Notes under the pieces: model-generated
What the model saw: the letters and a program-made list of their open reading frames with translations, nothing else
Database searches by the model: none
Told to the model about the DNA's origin: nothing
Assembly (NCBI RefSeq): GCF_023278565.1
Contig: NC_064672.1
Location: forward strand, 682,001-746,000
DNA: 64,000 nucleotides
DNA from: Colletotrichum lupini
Taxonomy: Eukaryota; Ascomycota; Sordariomycetes; Glomerellales; Glomerellaceae
Reading direction: 5' to 3'
In this document: one piece after another, positions 11,442 through 23,800 of the stretch
How the letters are laid out: each line of letters begins with the position of its first letter
Numbering within the stretch: the stretch's first letter is position 1
Made by a program: the position numbers and the translations under genes

Positions 11442-12481
11442 CGGACTTCATATTTCTTATCTACTGTTGTGAAGTACGGTTAATGTATTAAAAATGATTT
11501 GGCTTCATGTAAAAGGTGTCTTTCGTATTGGTTTTGGCAAATTTGAGTGAGTGGTAATAATTGCGAATAGCCTCATGTTATGATTGTAGCCCTCCTCTTT
11601 TCCTAAAGCTCAGGACAAGCGATTCACTAAGCTGAATTGAGGCGACTACCGCGAGTAGCTTGCTTATTGTCAAGGCTTGAACGGAATGCTCGATGTATAT
11701 CTTAAGACGATGGCTCATTCCGGTCGCACGAGGACGCCTGCTCTCGGCCCTAACGCCAGATCTTCATTTCAACCCCCTGAGCGAGATCATAGTATAGCTA
11801 CGATCTGATTATTGATGAAGTGGTTCGCTTTAGTATTCGTCGGATCGGCTAATGTCCGGAGACTATCGACAACGTCAGGGAAATTCATACAGAGCCTTTG
11901 GATGTTGGGATACAGTCAAGTCGATGACGAAATTGATTTCCGCTCGACAAATCCGACAAGCAGTTCCACCGCTATTATCACTAGGATTAATATCTATTGA
12001 AAAGAGTATGTAATATCACGTACATAAGAAAGACTTTGATGCGAAAGAGGTAATGATTATGATATGAGTGGTGAAAGGGGTGCTTGTTAAGATGTATAGT
12101 AGGAAATCAATTTTGTCACCCACTTGACTGCCATGACCTACTCAGGCTTCTTAGTTATCAGAAAACCCTTTGGTTTCCCCTTTTAACTCCTTGGCTAGTA
12201 CCATCGTGTATCACCGTTTTATTGAATACTCACTCAATGTTTGTTCCAGCTATGCCTTCGTTGATGACGGTCGCCCGTAGTGGCTGGGAGTAGCTCATGG
12301 CGTGTTGCCAAAATCACTGGGGGCAATCTCGCAATGGGTTTTCAATCGCCGGTTTATATTGCACAAACATACGTGTGATACATAAGGGATCCTTCACTAC
12401 TTTGGGCATAACATGAGTGTATGCCTCTCCGCTGTCTCGATAACCGTGTGTTTCCCCTTCCAAATCGTGAACCCTTCAAGT
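11442..12481. other. AT-richer spacer
   Basis: This is visibly AT-richer than the flanking housekeeping regions, with only short scattered open frames. I see no gene. It may be decayed repeat DNA. Confidence 0.4.
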
Positions 12482-13252
12482 TCACCAAATCGCCGTGCTA
12501 ACCGTTGCTAGTTGGGCATTGCGAGTCCCGAAGAATTGATGCCCCATATCGCTTAGCCATAAGGCTATGAGCACTGCCCACGGAAGAATGCGCAGTAGTA
12601 TGGCCTGTCCATCCATATCCATGAATATTCCCAGACATACCCCGATCACGATTCCTATCGCTATAACGGCGTCTTGATGTTTGTGTCTGTCGTTCATGTG
12701 ATACAGCATCGACGCCCCGATGCCATAGGTGATCAGGCCGACCATCAGCATGCGGGGTGTCGGGGTCGTGAGGATCTGGATGACCTGCGCAGAAGGTATG
12801 CGTTAGCTAGTTTTCAGAAGAGAGTATACTATGCCACGGACCATTTGTTTCGGGGAGTTTCCTAAGAGATTTCCTATCCCTGAGTGCCATCCCTCGCCGG
12901 ATACCTCAAATTGGGCGGAAAGTCCAGCGTCCCAAGAAGTCGGATGTTCGAGAGGTTCTCGCGTCTGGCCAAGAACAGCGTTCTCCTTCAGAATCATCGA
13001 GCCAAAAATCGTCCCCATCTCTGCTGCCAACTTCGCCATGCGACTCTTTGGATAGCGGGCAGATCTCTGCTTCCAGGCGCCAGGTGTCGAAGGCAAGGGT
13101 TTCAAGCCCAGTTTTTCCACAAAGTCCATGGAAAGGAATGTAGGCCTGAGTTCACGATGCTGCGAATTATATGCTGGTTGAGCCCTGTCGAGAAGCGCAG
13201 CAATGCGAATTTGCCCCCCTCGTGGAGCGGATGAGTTGACTCGATCAGCCAT
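12482..13252 (-). CDS. Small three-span membrane protein, unknown function
   Basis: Two exons, 13252-12830 and 12784-12482, are joined by a 45-nt intron with a classic GTATAC donor, GCTAAC branch and TGCGCAG acceptor. They encode 240 residues in frame. The N-terminal 140 residues are hydrophilic and basic (for example KQRSARYPKSRMAKL). The C-terminal 100 residues carry three hydrophobic segments: RMLMVGLITYGIGASMLY, VIAIGIVIGVCLGIF and LLRILPWAVLIALWL. I recognise no family. The gene is divergent from the small membrane-protein gene starting at 13654, sharing about 400 bp of upstream DNA. The splice signals and the continuous hydrophobic exon 2 make it credible as a gene. The stop is at 12482-12484. 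Confidence 0.6.
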
Positions 13253-13653
13253 TTCGTAGATGTTCGATAGGTTGTCTGTAGCTTTCGTCCCTACAGAGTA
13301 TCTCGAGTTGCTTCTTGTTGTTTTAGCAATGTTGCTGGCTGGTTCAACGCCTCTTCAGAACTCAAGTGCGGCCCAACTCCTCACCGAGCCTTACTGTTGC
13401 ACTAGGTATTCGTATTGAGCACTGCCACGTAATCGAGGGCCAACCACATAGTCGGCCTCACTTCCACCGCGTTACACAGCATTTCAATCAGGACAGCTGC
13501 CCAAAGAGACCTTGGGTTCCCTCTTTATGCCCTCTCCCCTCCTAACTTTGACATCTCGAAAGACAGCCATGCCCATCGTTCTTATCAACACTGGAACCCA
13601 ACATCGAATACTGCATTCTACCCAGTACATCTACAGTTAATCAATACGTTCTG
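13253..13653. promoter_or_regulatory. Shared upstream region of two divergent membrane-protein genes
   Basis: These 401 bp lie between the start codons of the 240-residue (-) and 194-residue (+) membrane proteins. Pyrimidine-rich stretches (CCCTCTCCCCTCCTAAC near 13530) resemble fungal leader DNA. No specific operator was recognised. Confidence 0.4.
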
Positions 13654-14419
13654 ATGGAAATGCAAGACCCAGAGATCCAGCAGCTTGGGGAGCCGGCTCC
13701 ACCAGAAAGGTCGGTGTCTTTGCCTCAGAGACTCCTGGGGCTTCCGGTAATCTATAGCATCGAGTACGTTTCGATTTGTTCTTTCAAACTTCGTGAGCAA
13801 AAGGGAGACTTACTGACACGAAGACCAATTGTCTCTCTAGAATCTGGAGTCATATCGGTATCGGGCGTCGAATCGGTGGACTTCGCCGCGGCCGTACCCT
13901 AACGATACTGCGCAAAGTCGGAGGTGTTGCGGGAACAACCGTATCTGTCTATATTGCGGTCGTGCACGATGAGCCTATTGCCCCGCTGCTTTACAACTGG
14001 TCTGCCTGGTCGTCACCAAGGCTTTCGGTATCTATATACTAACGAGGGTAAACAGCCTTTGGTGCAGTGCTGCACTTGTGGACAGTGTACTCTTTCTCAC
14101 ATGGCGTCACATGTCCAAGATGCCCAACGCGTACGTGTTAGCCCCCAAGCGATAACAGAGACAACGAAACTTACAGTCTAAATCCAGCTACTCCATTCTG
14201 TTCATCCTAATGTCCTATGCGACTCTAACCACATTACTAAAGGGACCGGAGCTGGTCCTCGACAGGGTCCTGCCGGTGCTCCCTCTTGTTGCCATCTCAG
14301 GGGCATTCCTCGCCTCGCTCTTCTTAAGCATACATGAAAGCATCATGATCCCATCAGTTCTGGACGTGGAGCGTGGAGACCGTGCTGCCTGGGACGCGAT
14401 TGCTTCTTGTCTGGTGTAA
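13654..14419 (+). CDS. Small multi-span membrane protein, unknown function
   Basis: This four-exon gene was assembled from splice signals: 13654-13763, 13841-14008, 14056-14130 and 14188-14419. The introns are 77, 47 and 57 nt with branch-like TTACTGAC, ACTAAC and TCTAAAT. The second donor could instead be at 14000, which keeps the frame. The product is 194 residues: a hydrophilic start with PEIQQLGEPAPPERSV, then hydrophobic segments VAGTTVSVYIAVV, LWCSAALVDSVLFLTW, YSILFILMSYATLTTLL and LPLVAISGAFLASLFLSI, ending AAWDAIASCLV. It has about four membrane spans and no family I recognise. All exon phases agree and each exon extends the hydrophobic pattern, which argues for a real gene. It is divergent from the 240-residue membrane protein. 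Confidence 0.6.
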
Positions 14420-16895
14420 GCGGGCTGGGAGTTGGGTGGAGATGCTGGGTTGAAGTACTTCTTCTAGTAATTTTGATGTAAGTACTAGGAGAACAGGGAT
14501 TTCAGTCGGGTAAAAGAAGGGTCGCGGCAAGACCGCATTTACAAACCGGAGTCTTGGAGCTGAAGGGTCATCTTGACCAGCTCGATCGATGACTAAAATA
14601 TACATGTTTGATTTTCACAGTAGCTATGGACGAAGTCCAGGGGTGGAATCAATTGGACTTTCAAAGTTAACTGTGATGTTGCGCTTCTTGGTATGCTTTT
14701 GAGGATTAATACCGATCCAATCAGCAACTTCCATCACCGTTTCTTACCAGGCCTTCCATTCCTACTCGAATACAGCCGCTACCAGGTACCAAGTCCACAC
14801 TCACAATCTCATGTCGTTCATCATCTCCACGGTAAATCGCAATAGTCTCTCAAGCTATAGACAAGTCGAGACCGCAGCAGCAGAAGAGTCTGGACATTCT
14901 TACCCCTTCTGGGCGGCCAATCCCACCATTGACAGATTGATATATGGGAATGCCCCCGTCCGCAAGGTCCGAATAGATGGATAGACCATTACCACCTTGC
15001 TTTATGCGGCCCCCTAATTAAACGCTCTCATAGAGACTATGACTGCGGTGTAGTTAAGTAGGTGACAAGATTAAATACCGGCCAACAAAAGATCGTAATA
15101 CTTATTTACGACCTGATCATTATTTCTAGCTCTCTCATCATCATCATTCTTCTTTAATGTATTTTTAAAGAAAGAAAAAAACCCCTTTTTAGCTACGTTT
15201 CTATTGTTACTTATATACTATGTATCATCACTAGAGAATGTACAGTAGAAAGAAGAATAGCAGAAAAAGAGCTATGGTTCATAGTACGGCAAACGATTAT
15301 GTCACCCACTTGGCTCCCTCTTCCACTCACGCCTACGATGTAGTCAAAACCAAGCGTCGGTGACAGTCCGTTCACCACCCTCACCTCGGTGAAGGCCCGT
15401 CAACTCTTCAACCCTAGACTCCAGCAGACCCATTGCCTTTTACCTAAAAATGGAGAGATTCTCGGTGCTCAAACCCCGAACATGCCCGAGACCCAGAGTC
15501 GCCCCATGTCTCCATCAAACGCACCTCGGGATTTCCACCCGCGAACCAGCGACCCAGCGGCGCCAAAAAAAAGTTTCGCGAAGACGAACGACCGACCACA
15601 TCCTTCAACAGCAATTCATGATTCGCCTGTATCATTCGCTACCGCGTTGTATGCAGGCAGCAAATCCCTTTCGATTCCCGAGCCCCCTCGAGCTCGATCT
15701 ACGACCACAGAGACCCAGTCTTGGGCCCAATTTCCCTAATGCATCCCCAAATCCTCTCACGCGTCCTTAAAACCCCCCAATCACTCCCCAGGATTCCCCC
15801 CTTTCTGGGTCCCGTCGTCTCCGGTACCAGCGAGCCGGCAGACAAGTTCTTCAGCCCGAGTCCGAGGACGAGGGCGAGGCCATTGAGACCATGGACGGCC
15901 CATAGACGTTGTATACACGGCCGCAGAGGTGAAAGCGACGCTGGCGAGAATGGTATAGTCAGTACGGGATATTACACGTGCAAAACGGTTCGTCGCACGC
16001 CGCAGCAGCAGCAGCGGGAGCTTCGCGCGAGGCCCAAACCCCTCAATTCTTCCTCCAATCAGCGCCCCACGCCCGCTTCTGACATCATGCCGAGCGCCGG
16101 CGCGAAGCTCCAGCTGGGGCCGCCGCTGCTGCAGCACATGTCCGTCCGAAATTTGTCGTCGCAGCGGCGGGCAACACAGACGACAAAGACGACCCTGGGA
16201 AATAATGCCACGGCAGAGGCTAACAACGGCAACGGTGTTCGTGCGGCTGGAATAGACGCAAGAGCTTCACAAGACGAACAGTACACCAAGAACACCTCGT
16301 CTCAGTCAAAGTCTCAGTCCCCCGCCGTTCGTACTACCACCACCAATACCACCAACCAGCCTCCTCGTGGGACGGCATATTTAGCTAGACAGTCAGTCAA
16401 AATCCACACACGAGAACCACAACCTATACCTGCACACATACATATCCTACTCCCGAGTCCTATCGCCTCGTGCTCCATCGCGAAATCCACGATCCCGACT
16501 TGTTCCCGTCTCCCCCCGTACCCGCCCCGCCTCCCACGCCGGCTCCTACGGCCCCCTTTGCTTTTGCGCGTGCTTGCAGAAACAAATCCCGTACAACCCC
16601 AGGGGCGCTGTCGATTTTGCTCTTCTCTCCGCGTGATACCCCCCGTGGTCCCCACGACCCTCCTCGTTCCCCATTGAAGTCCCCAGAGCCCCAGCTTGCT
16701 TAGTCTTTAGCTTCTTCTTCTCTTCCTCGGCCCCCCTCTTGTCTCCGTTACCTTTTCCCTCAAGATACCTCTTGTATTTCCTCTCTTTGTGTCTCACTCT
16801 CACTCCTACTCCCCTTTTGTCCTCCTCTTCCTCTCCCTCCTCTTCTTGACTTACCAACAACCTACCACCACAGCAGCGGCGGCACCGACAACACA
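14420..16895. other. Long spacer and glycerol kinase leader
   Basis: The first part (to about 15350) is AT-rich with A/T homopolymers. From about 15400 it turns GC- and pyrimidine-rich, and 16600-16895 is a C/T-rich stretch typical of a fungal 5' leader, ending just before the GUT1 start. Open frames at 15721-16677 (+) and 15781-16137 (-) overlap and lack recognisable domains. The minus one contains a hydrophobic DYTILASVAFTSAAVYTT stretch and is the only candidate small protein here. I do not call it. Confidence 0.4.
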
Positions 16896-18594
16896 ATGGC
16901 CGAGACGAGAGAAACCAAGCGCCCGCGCGTGGCCGCAGACCCGGCCGAACACCTCCCAGCCGGCATCACAGAGACCCAAGAAGAACTCAAAGAACATTGG
17001 TTCGTAGGCAGCATAGATCAAGGCACGACCTCGACTCGCTTCCTCATCTTCAACGGCCTCGGTGACCCTGTGGCAAGCCACCAGATCGAGTTTGAGAACC
17101 ACTACCCGCACTCGGGCTGGCAGGAGCACGACCCCCTCGAGCTCCTCTCCTCCGTCGAAGAATGCGTTGAAAAGGCAATGGCCCAGTTCGCTGAACAAGG
17201 CTACTCCGCTGCCAACATCCGTGGCGTCGGCATCACCAACCAGCGCGAGACCACCGTCCTCTGGGACGTCCGCACCGGCGAACCCCTCCACCACGCCGTT
17301 GTCTGGCCCGACACCCGTACCACCTCCCTCGTCCGCGAGCTCCGCGCCCGCCCCGGCGCAGACGCTCTCCAGGACCTGTGCGGTCTGCCCCTGTCCACCT
17401 ATCCTTCCTCCGTCAAGCTCCGCTGGCTCCTCGACAACGTCCCCTCCGTCCGCGAAGCCTACGATGCGGGCCACCTCGCCTTCGGCACCGTCGACTCCTG
17501 GCTCATCTACCGCCTCAATGGCGGCGCAGACAAGGGCGACGACGCGATCCACGTCACCGACTCGACGAACGCCAGCCGCACAATGTTCATGAACCTCCGC
17601 ACCCTCAAGTACGACGACACCCTCCTCTCCTTCTTCGGCATCGACCAATCCAAGATCCACCTCCCCAAGATCGTCCCCTCCTCCGACCCGACCGCCTTCG
17701 GCTCCTTTGCTCGCGGCGTTCTCAAGGGCGTGCCCATCGCGGGCTGCTTGGGCGACCAATCCTCCGCCCTCGTCGGCCAGTGCGGCTTCTCCCCGGGCCA
17801 GGCAAAGAACACGTACGGTACGGGCTGCTTCCTGTTGTATAATGTTGGCGAGGAGCCCGTCATATCCAAGTCGGGTCTGCTGGCTACCGTCGCGTACGAT
17901 TTCGGCAAGGGTAGAAAGCCCGTATACGCCCTCGAGGGCAGCATCGCAGTCGCAGGCTCGGGCGTCAAGTTCCTCGTCAAGAACCTTTCTTTCGTGGAAG
18001 ACTCGTCTCGCATCTCGGAGCTGGCCGAGACGGTACCTGATAACGGCGGCGTCGTCTTCGTGACGGCCTTTAGCGGCCTCTTTGCGCCATACTGGATCGA
18101 CGACGCAAAGGGAACTCTGTGTAAGTCATCATCTCCCAATCAACACCACTCACCTGACTAACATGCCCAAAACAGTCGGCATCACAGCCCACACCCAAAA
18201 GGGCCACATCGCCCGCGCGACCCTCGAAGCGACATGCTACCAGACAAAGGCCATCCTCGACGCCATGGCCAACGACTCGGGCCACGCCCTCGAGAACCTC
18301 GCCGTCGACGGCGGCCTCTCCAACTCAGACCTCTGCATGCAATCCCAGGCCGACATCAGCGGCATCCGCGTCGACCGCCCCGCCATGCGCGAGACGACGG
18401 CCCTCGGGGCCGCCATCGCCGCTGGCCTCGCGCTGGGCGTCTGGGACGAGCTCGAGGACCTCAAGCACGTCAACCAGAACGGGCGTAAGATCTTTACGCC
18501 CGCGCTCGACAGGGAGACGAGCCAAAAGATGTTCAAAAAGTGGGAGCAGGCTGTCGAGATGTCTAGGGGTTGGGTGCGTGATAATGCGGAGTAG
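16896..18594 (+). CDS. GUT1: Glycerol kinase
   Basis: The enzyme phosphorylates glycerol to sn-glycerol-3-phosphate with ATP, the entry step of cytosolic glycerol catabolism and a feeder of lipid synthesis. Exon 1 is 16896-18120 and exon 2 is 18176-18594, with a 55-nt intron (GTAAGT, CTGACTAAC, AACAG). The protein is 547 residues, normal for the family. FGGY-kinase landmarks are present: phosphate-binding DQGTTSTRFLIF (residues 41-52), substrate loop GITNQRETTVLWD, AVVWPDTRT, and the C-terminal ATP-site signature GGLSNSDLCMQSQADISG. The N-terminal 35 residues, with a KRPR basic patch, precede the catalytic domain. Codon use is strongly C-biased in the third position, typical of a well-expressed fungal gene. 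The start is the first ATG after a pyrimidine-rich leader. Confidence 0.97.
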
Positions 18595-19373
18595 AAAAGT
18601 GTAGAAAGCATGTGGGTTTGAAGATTTTGTTCGGAGTACTTGGGTATACAGAAAAGGAGATAGAAGCCTATTTTTTTTGGATGGTGATATGATATTGGGG
18701 GAAAGTTGGTTTCGCTTAGACAGGATACCTATCAAGTCAGCTTCTTGTCTTGCTTGCCTTTCGCACCCACCCACCCATCCACACGGGGAAGGCGCAAATG
18801 TGATCCGTCATCTCAGGTATCCCTCCACCCCTCCTTCCCCCCACATCAAATCACGAGATACTCGCATGACATGCGCATGAGCAACACGACGAATTGTCAC
18901 CATCTTCAAAGCACGTTCGCGGTCTCAAATTCAGAGGTATCATCTTTATTCTCATCTGTCTCACAGATGACCCCACGGTCGGGAGTCTTCCATGTCCACG
19001 GCACATCGAGGGATATGTCCTCCAAGCTGGGTGACAGCCCTCGACACCGTTCGTCTGCATTTCGTCACGAAATTGGGGACCATCATCTTTCCCAAACGCA
19101 AAAAAGTAAGTAAAACATCGCAAAGCCAAGTGCTTTTCTGTGCTCGCCAAATGATTTCCCCCTGCCGACGCCAGCCAAAAATGTAGTGTTTGGTTTCCGC
19201 CCCCGTTTCTTGAAGTTTGAAGACTCATGAGTGGAGTGGTGAATCGTATCGCAACTTGAAATTAGAAAGTCGATAAGAACAGGCGTGCAGACAAGAAGTG
19301 TGAAGAGCGCGGACCCTCAGAGTGTTCGTCCAGGCCCGGGTATAGTGTTTTTTCCGGTTGTTCGGTTCCGGTT
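18595..19373. other. Intergenic, between convergent GUT1 and MPG1
   Basis: This holds the 3' flanks of two convergent metabolic genes. No coding sequence is supported. Confidence 0.6.
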
Positions 19374-20809
19374 TTACATGATGATGGCGGGGATGTCAAC
19401 GTTGGCCTTGATGCTCTTGTGGGGGAGAATGCTGCCACCGTTGACGTAGATCTCGTCGCCAATGGTCACGTCGTCGCCGAGGACAGTGACGTTCTCAAGA
19501 CGAGCCCACTTGCCAACAGTGCTGTTCCAACCGACAATAGTGCTCTTAACCCACGCATGATCCTTGACCTTGGAACCGGGCAGCAGAACGCAACGCTGAA
19601 GACGGCAGCCGTCGCCAATAACGACGTTGGGGCCGACCGTCACGTTGGGTCCAATCTTGCAGTGCTTGCCAATCTTGGCAGAGGGATCAATCAGAACGTT
19701 GCCGCCGTGGACGTAAGGCTCTGAGGGGGAGGCAAGCTCCTTGGAACCCTGCTTAGTGAGGGAAGTGAGGTACAAGCAGGTGCCGGTAAGGAAGTCCTTG
19801 GGCTGACCGACGTCCATCCAGAAGCCGGGGAGATCAAAGCTGTGCAGCTGACCATCCTTGACGATGGCGGGGAAGGTCTCCTTCTCGATCGAGGTGGGGC
19901 GAAGCTCAATGCGCTTGAGAACACTGGTGTTGAGGATGTACATGCCGGCGTTGATGCGGTTGCCAACAAACTCGACGGGCTTCTCGACGAAACGGTCGAT
20001 CTTGGTGGGGTGATTAGGCTTGTGGACAACGACACCGTACTTGCTAGGCTCCTCGACCTTGGTGACGACAATGGTGCCCTCATCGCCATGGTTCTTGTGG
20101 AACTCGGCCAAGTCCTTGAAGGGGAAGTCGCAGATGACATCCGAGTTCAAGACGAAGAAGGGGGTGTCGTCCTTGGCAAGAATGCTCTCGGCCAGCTTCA
20201 AGGGACCAGCGGTATCGAGGGGCTCGGTCTCGACGGAGAAGGTGATGTTCAAGCCGAACCTCTTCTCGTACTATGGATGGAGGAAGTCAGTATTTATTAT
20301 GGTAGCTGTAGAGGGGAAGCTCATGGAAAGACCCACCTCTGCCAAGTGCTTCTCCATAACCTCAGGGCGGTAGTTGACAGCGAGGACAACATCGGTTACG
20401 CCAGCAGCAGCAAGAGCCTCGATCTGGTGCTCAATCATGGGCTTGTTCGCGAACTCGACCAGGGGCTTGGGGAGGGTGAGGGTCTGCGCATTGGAAATAC
20501 CAGGTCAGTAACATATTCGATCAGTGTGGAAGGTACAGCAGCCGCTGGCAGAAATCTGCTGCTGCTGCTGTATGCTGTGTGTTCAAGCTAGGGAGAGGAA
20601 TGAACGTACCAGAGGGCGAAGACGAGTGCCGAAGCCGCCGACGAGAATAATGGCTGTTCGAGCAAGTTAGCAAGTTTGCGTCACTGCCGACCACATATTG
20701 CGCCTGCCGCCGGCCAGCCTCGAGTATCGCAGATCGATGGGCAAGGCTGGGACTGGGGCAGGCTGAAGCGCATGTAGCTGTTCGTATGGGGCAAGTGCTT
20801 ACCCTTCAT
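19374..20809 (-). CDS. MPG1: Mannose-1-phosphate guanylyltransferase (GDP-mannose pyrophosphorylase)
   Basis: The enzyme makes GDP-mannose from mannose-1-phosphate and GTP in the cytosol, the donor for protein glycosylation, GPI anchors and cell-wall mannan. Four exons: 20809-20803 (only 7 coding nt, ATGAAGG), 20653-20610, 20483-20337 and 20270-19374. They give 364 residues, the usual fungal length. The nucleotidyltransferase signature [18 protein letters not shown] begins at residue 8. [13 protein letters not shown] holds the metal-binding aspartate, [16 protein letters not shown] and [12 protein letters not shown] are further active-site motifs, and the C-terminal third is a left-handed beta-helix of hexapeptide repeats ending [13 protein letters not shown]. 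All splice junctions are in phase. The gene is convergent with GUT1 and has a long, purine-rich upstream leader. Confidence 0.97.
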
Positions 20810-23800
20810 GTTGATGGTATTGGAGTTGAGGGGTTAGGTGATGGTTCGATATCGTTGTGCGACGCAGAGAAAGGAAGATGTGGTAGCTTCCGTGGGTGAG
20901 GTGCGTATGTAAACGAGTGTGTGAAGAGTTGAAAGAGGGAGGAGGTTCTCTTGGCCTGGTCGGTGTGACTGAATTTGGCAACAAGGGGAAGCTGCGCTTT
21001 TTCGGAGAGGAGGACAGGCGTGTATTTGGTTGAGGTGACCAAAGGGGTAGCTCTTGCAGTTCCAGAAATGGACGATTAGAAGGTTGTTAAAACAGAGAGA
21101 GACAGGCGTGCCTTTTCTCGAAAAGGGTATACAATGGAATCCTGCTTGTGGAAAGTAGAACCCGAAGATGGGAAAGTGGAAGAAGACCTTTTGGGAGGAG
21201 AAAGTTGCAAAAGGCAAGAGGTTGAGCGAGTGCAGTGAAGGAAGCCACGAGGGGAGTTCAGAAAGTTGGGATGGGGAAAAAAGGGAGGTCAGAGGTCCAC
21301 GGTTGGTCAGTGGTCAGTGGTCACAGATGGGAAGGCAGAAAGAGCAGGAGAGACGCGAAAAGAGGCGCAGGGTGGTGAGGGAGAAGGCACCTTCAAAAAT
21401 GACACGACATCTGTACCCCCCAAGGTCCCGGTCAATTGCAAGCTGCAAGTCACTCAACACTGCGTTTTCTATGGTGCGGTACTTTGACCGGGCTGCCTGC
21501 GATAGCAATCAATTGGGGGCAGCATGGCAAGAAGCACAGGGCACCCAAAGGGGGGAAAGAGAAGGGGCCCGGGGGCGGAATGGGGGGTTCGAACGGGTAC
21601 ACTAACGGGCGGGATTAGCACCAACATGCTGGGCTGCAAAGTGTCTGGCATTTTGATACGTTGTTCTAGACTTTTTTATACCTATCCCAATCAGAGCCAT
21701 TCACCATTCCACGTTGCCTGCCCGGATGGACTAGATAATTTGGCGATGCTCGAACTCTGACGTTCCAATTATAGCCTAGAGACAGAAATACTCTTGTAGC
21801 TGGATGAGGTACTCGAGAGATTTGAGGTTGTTGATTACCAAAGGAAGGTAGGACTGTTCAACATTCTTTCCTGGTTCATCGAAATTCAGGGTACGTAGAC
21901 CGGAAGACGTACCGTCCCATGGCCAATGCGGAATCCCATCCAATGGCCTCCCTCCTCTCCCCGTGCGCAGCGCACCCATGTGATCCCATCGTCCAATCCC
22001 ATCCCGTCAACTAGAGTGGGGCTCCGAGGCGAGAGGAGGGAAAAAAAGAAGAAGTCGCAAAGTCCAGGGAAGGAAAGGACCATGCTGCCATGCAACAACG
22101 CTACGCCGCAACGCCCAGCCCAGCCCCAAGCTCAGGCAAGGCCCAGCTGTCAGGGGCTGCCACCCATCACTTTCTCCAGCTTTTCGACTTTCGCTCCCGT
22201 CCTACCGAGTACGCTCCTCTACTCTATCTGTACAAAGCATCGATTTCCAAACTCAAAAAAACCACTATCCGCACGAAAGCACGAGCACAGCCGACGAGAC
22301 TACACAAACAGCTACATACAAGCACGAAAACATACATACCCTCCCGGCGATCCGTGTGTGGGGATAGGTACCGGTACTCCCTCCTAGGTACACCATCACA
22401 AGTTCACAACACGTTCGGCAATGGAAGAGGCACTATACTCGGCCCTCCGAGCCTTTCCAGGTTCTCAATGGCCGCAACAGAGAGAAAAAAGTGGAGGTAT
22501 AGCTGTACGATGGGGACTTTGAGGACTCGACGTTCCAGTTCGAGATTGCGGCGACTCGTCAGCCCCAATGGCAACATAGCTCCTGGCGCATAGCACATTG
22601 CATTGGCACACAAGCACATCACCTCAACCCGCCAAACACATTCGAGTTTCCGCGAGGCCTCGTCAACCCAGCCTTACCCCCAATTTCCCCTGCCGAGATT
22701 GATGAATTTGCTCATGCCTGCCCTCCGCCCTCCCTTGCTTGCCGCTGCCGCTCGCAGTCTCGTCTTCAAACTCCAAGCCAATTGACGGTGCACAGCATCT
22801 TTACCATCCTTAGGGGAGAGACGTCAAAACGGTAGACCGTCGTACGCCGCAAGCCGATACTGGACCGCCCGTATGAAGTCCGCATCTGGACGTGCCGCGG
22901 GGGCCACTGTCTCTAGAGTCTGGCTCGCTCGAAACCTAGACTGCAAGGGCTCTCCCTACAGATCCGAAGACAGCTGACCGGCGGGCCCGTACTAAATTCG
23001 CGACTTTTGCCTCCTCTTGTCCCCCGGATCATGGATGCGCATCTCTGCCCGTCCGTCAGCATCACGGGAACAGATGCTGGGGAACCGGGAAGATCAAGCC
23101 TTGGGGAGGAGACAAGAAGATGCTCACGCCCGGGACACGAGCTTTCTTCAGCTGCAGGGCTCGGCCGCTCGTGTTGTGTTTACGAATCCATGCCGCAATT
23201 ACGACGAATGCCAGCGTCGCATCCCTTCCTTGGAGCTATCAAGCCTTCAAACTCACATCTCTCCCTTGGCATCCTTTTTCCTCTTCGATTGGTGAGCATG
23301 TCTCGGCGCATTCGAGAAGCAGCGCCTCGCCCACATTGCGCTGCAACAGGCCAACAGCTCTCAATGATCATGGCCAAGTCAGGACAGATTTCGCCTTGAC
23401 GCCTCAGCTAGTGGAGTCGCTCATCCCACCTCATGCTACACGTCGTCCAATGCGGCGGCAGAAATCCCCATCTCGTGACTAGGAAAGCTGGGGTGGAGGA
23501 GCAGTAGTAGGGAAAGTCGCCCCTCTGTGCAAAGCCACATTGATTTCCAGGAAAATCGTCAATTGAGCCACCCACGCTGGGGGCCTTGAGAGGGGCATGC
23601 CTTTGTGCCATGGGCCCGGCGGAGAGGATCCTCAAATCGCTCAACATGCGACGTGACGTACGTGTTCACCTCCTCTCCTTTCAAACAACCGCGTCCGGCC
23701 CACGATCCATCATCCCAAGCCTCTGCTGTGTATGGAGTAGGGGGCAACGTAGACAGTCACAGTTCCAGAACGCTTGACGCCGCCGATAAGTGGGGGTCAC

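Noticed and set aside
15781..16137. 118-codon minus-strand frame with one hydrophobic stretch
   Set aside because: It could be a small membrane protein, but the start and splicing are unclear and nothing in the sequence decides it.
15721..16677. 318-codon plus-strand frame before glycerol kinase
   Set aside because: Low-complexity, leader-like C/T-rich sequence overlapping other frames; no recognisable domain.
16851..17759. 302-codon open frame antisense to glycerol kinase
   Set aside because: Same cause: codon bias of the sense gene on the opposite strand.
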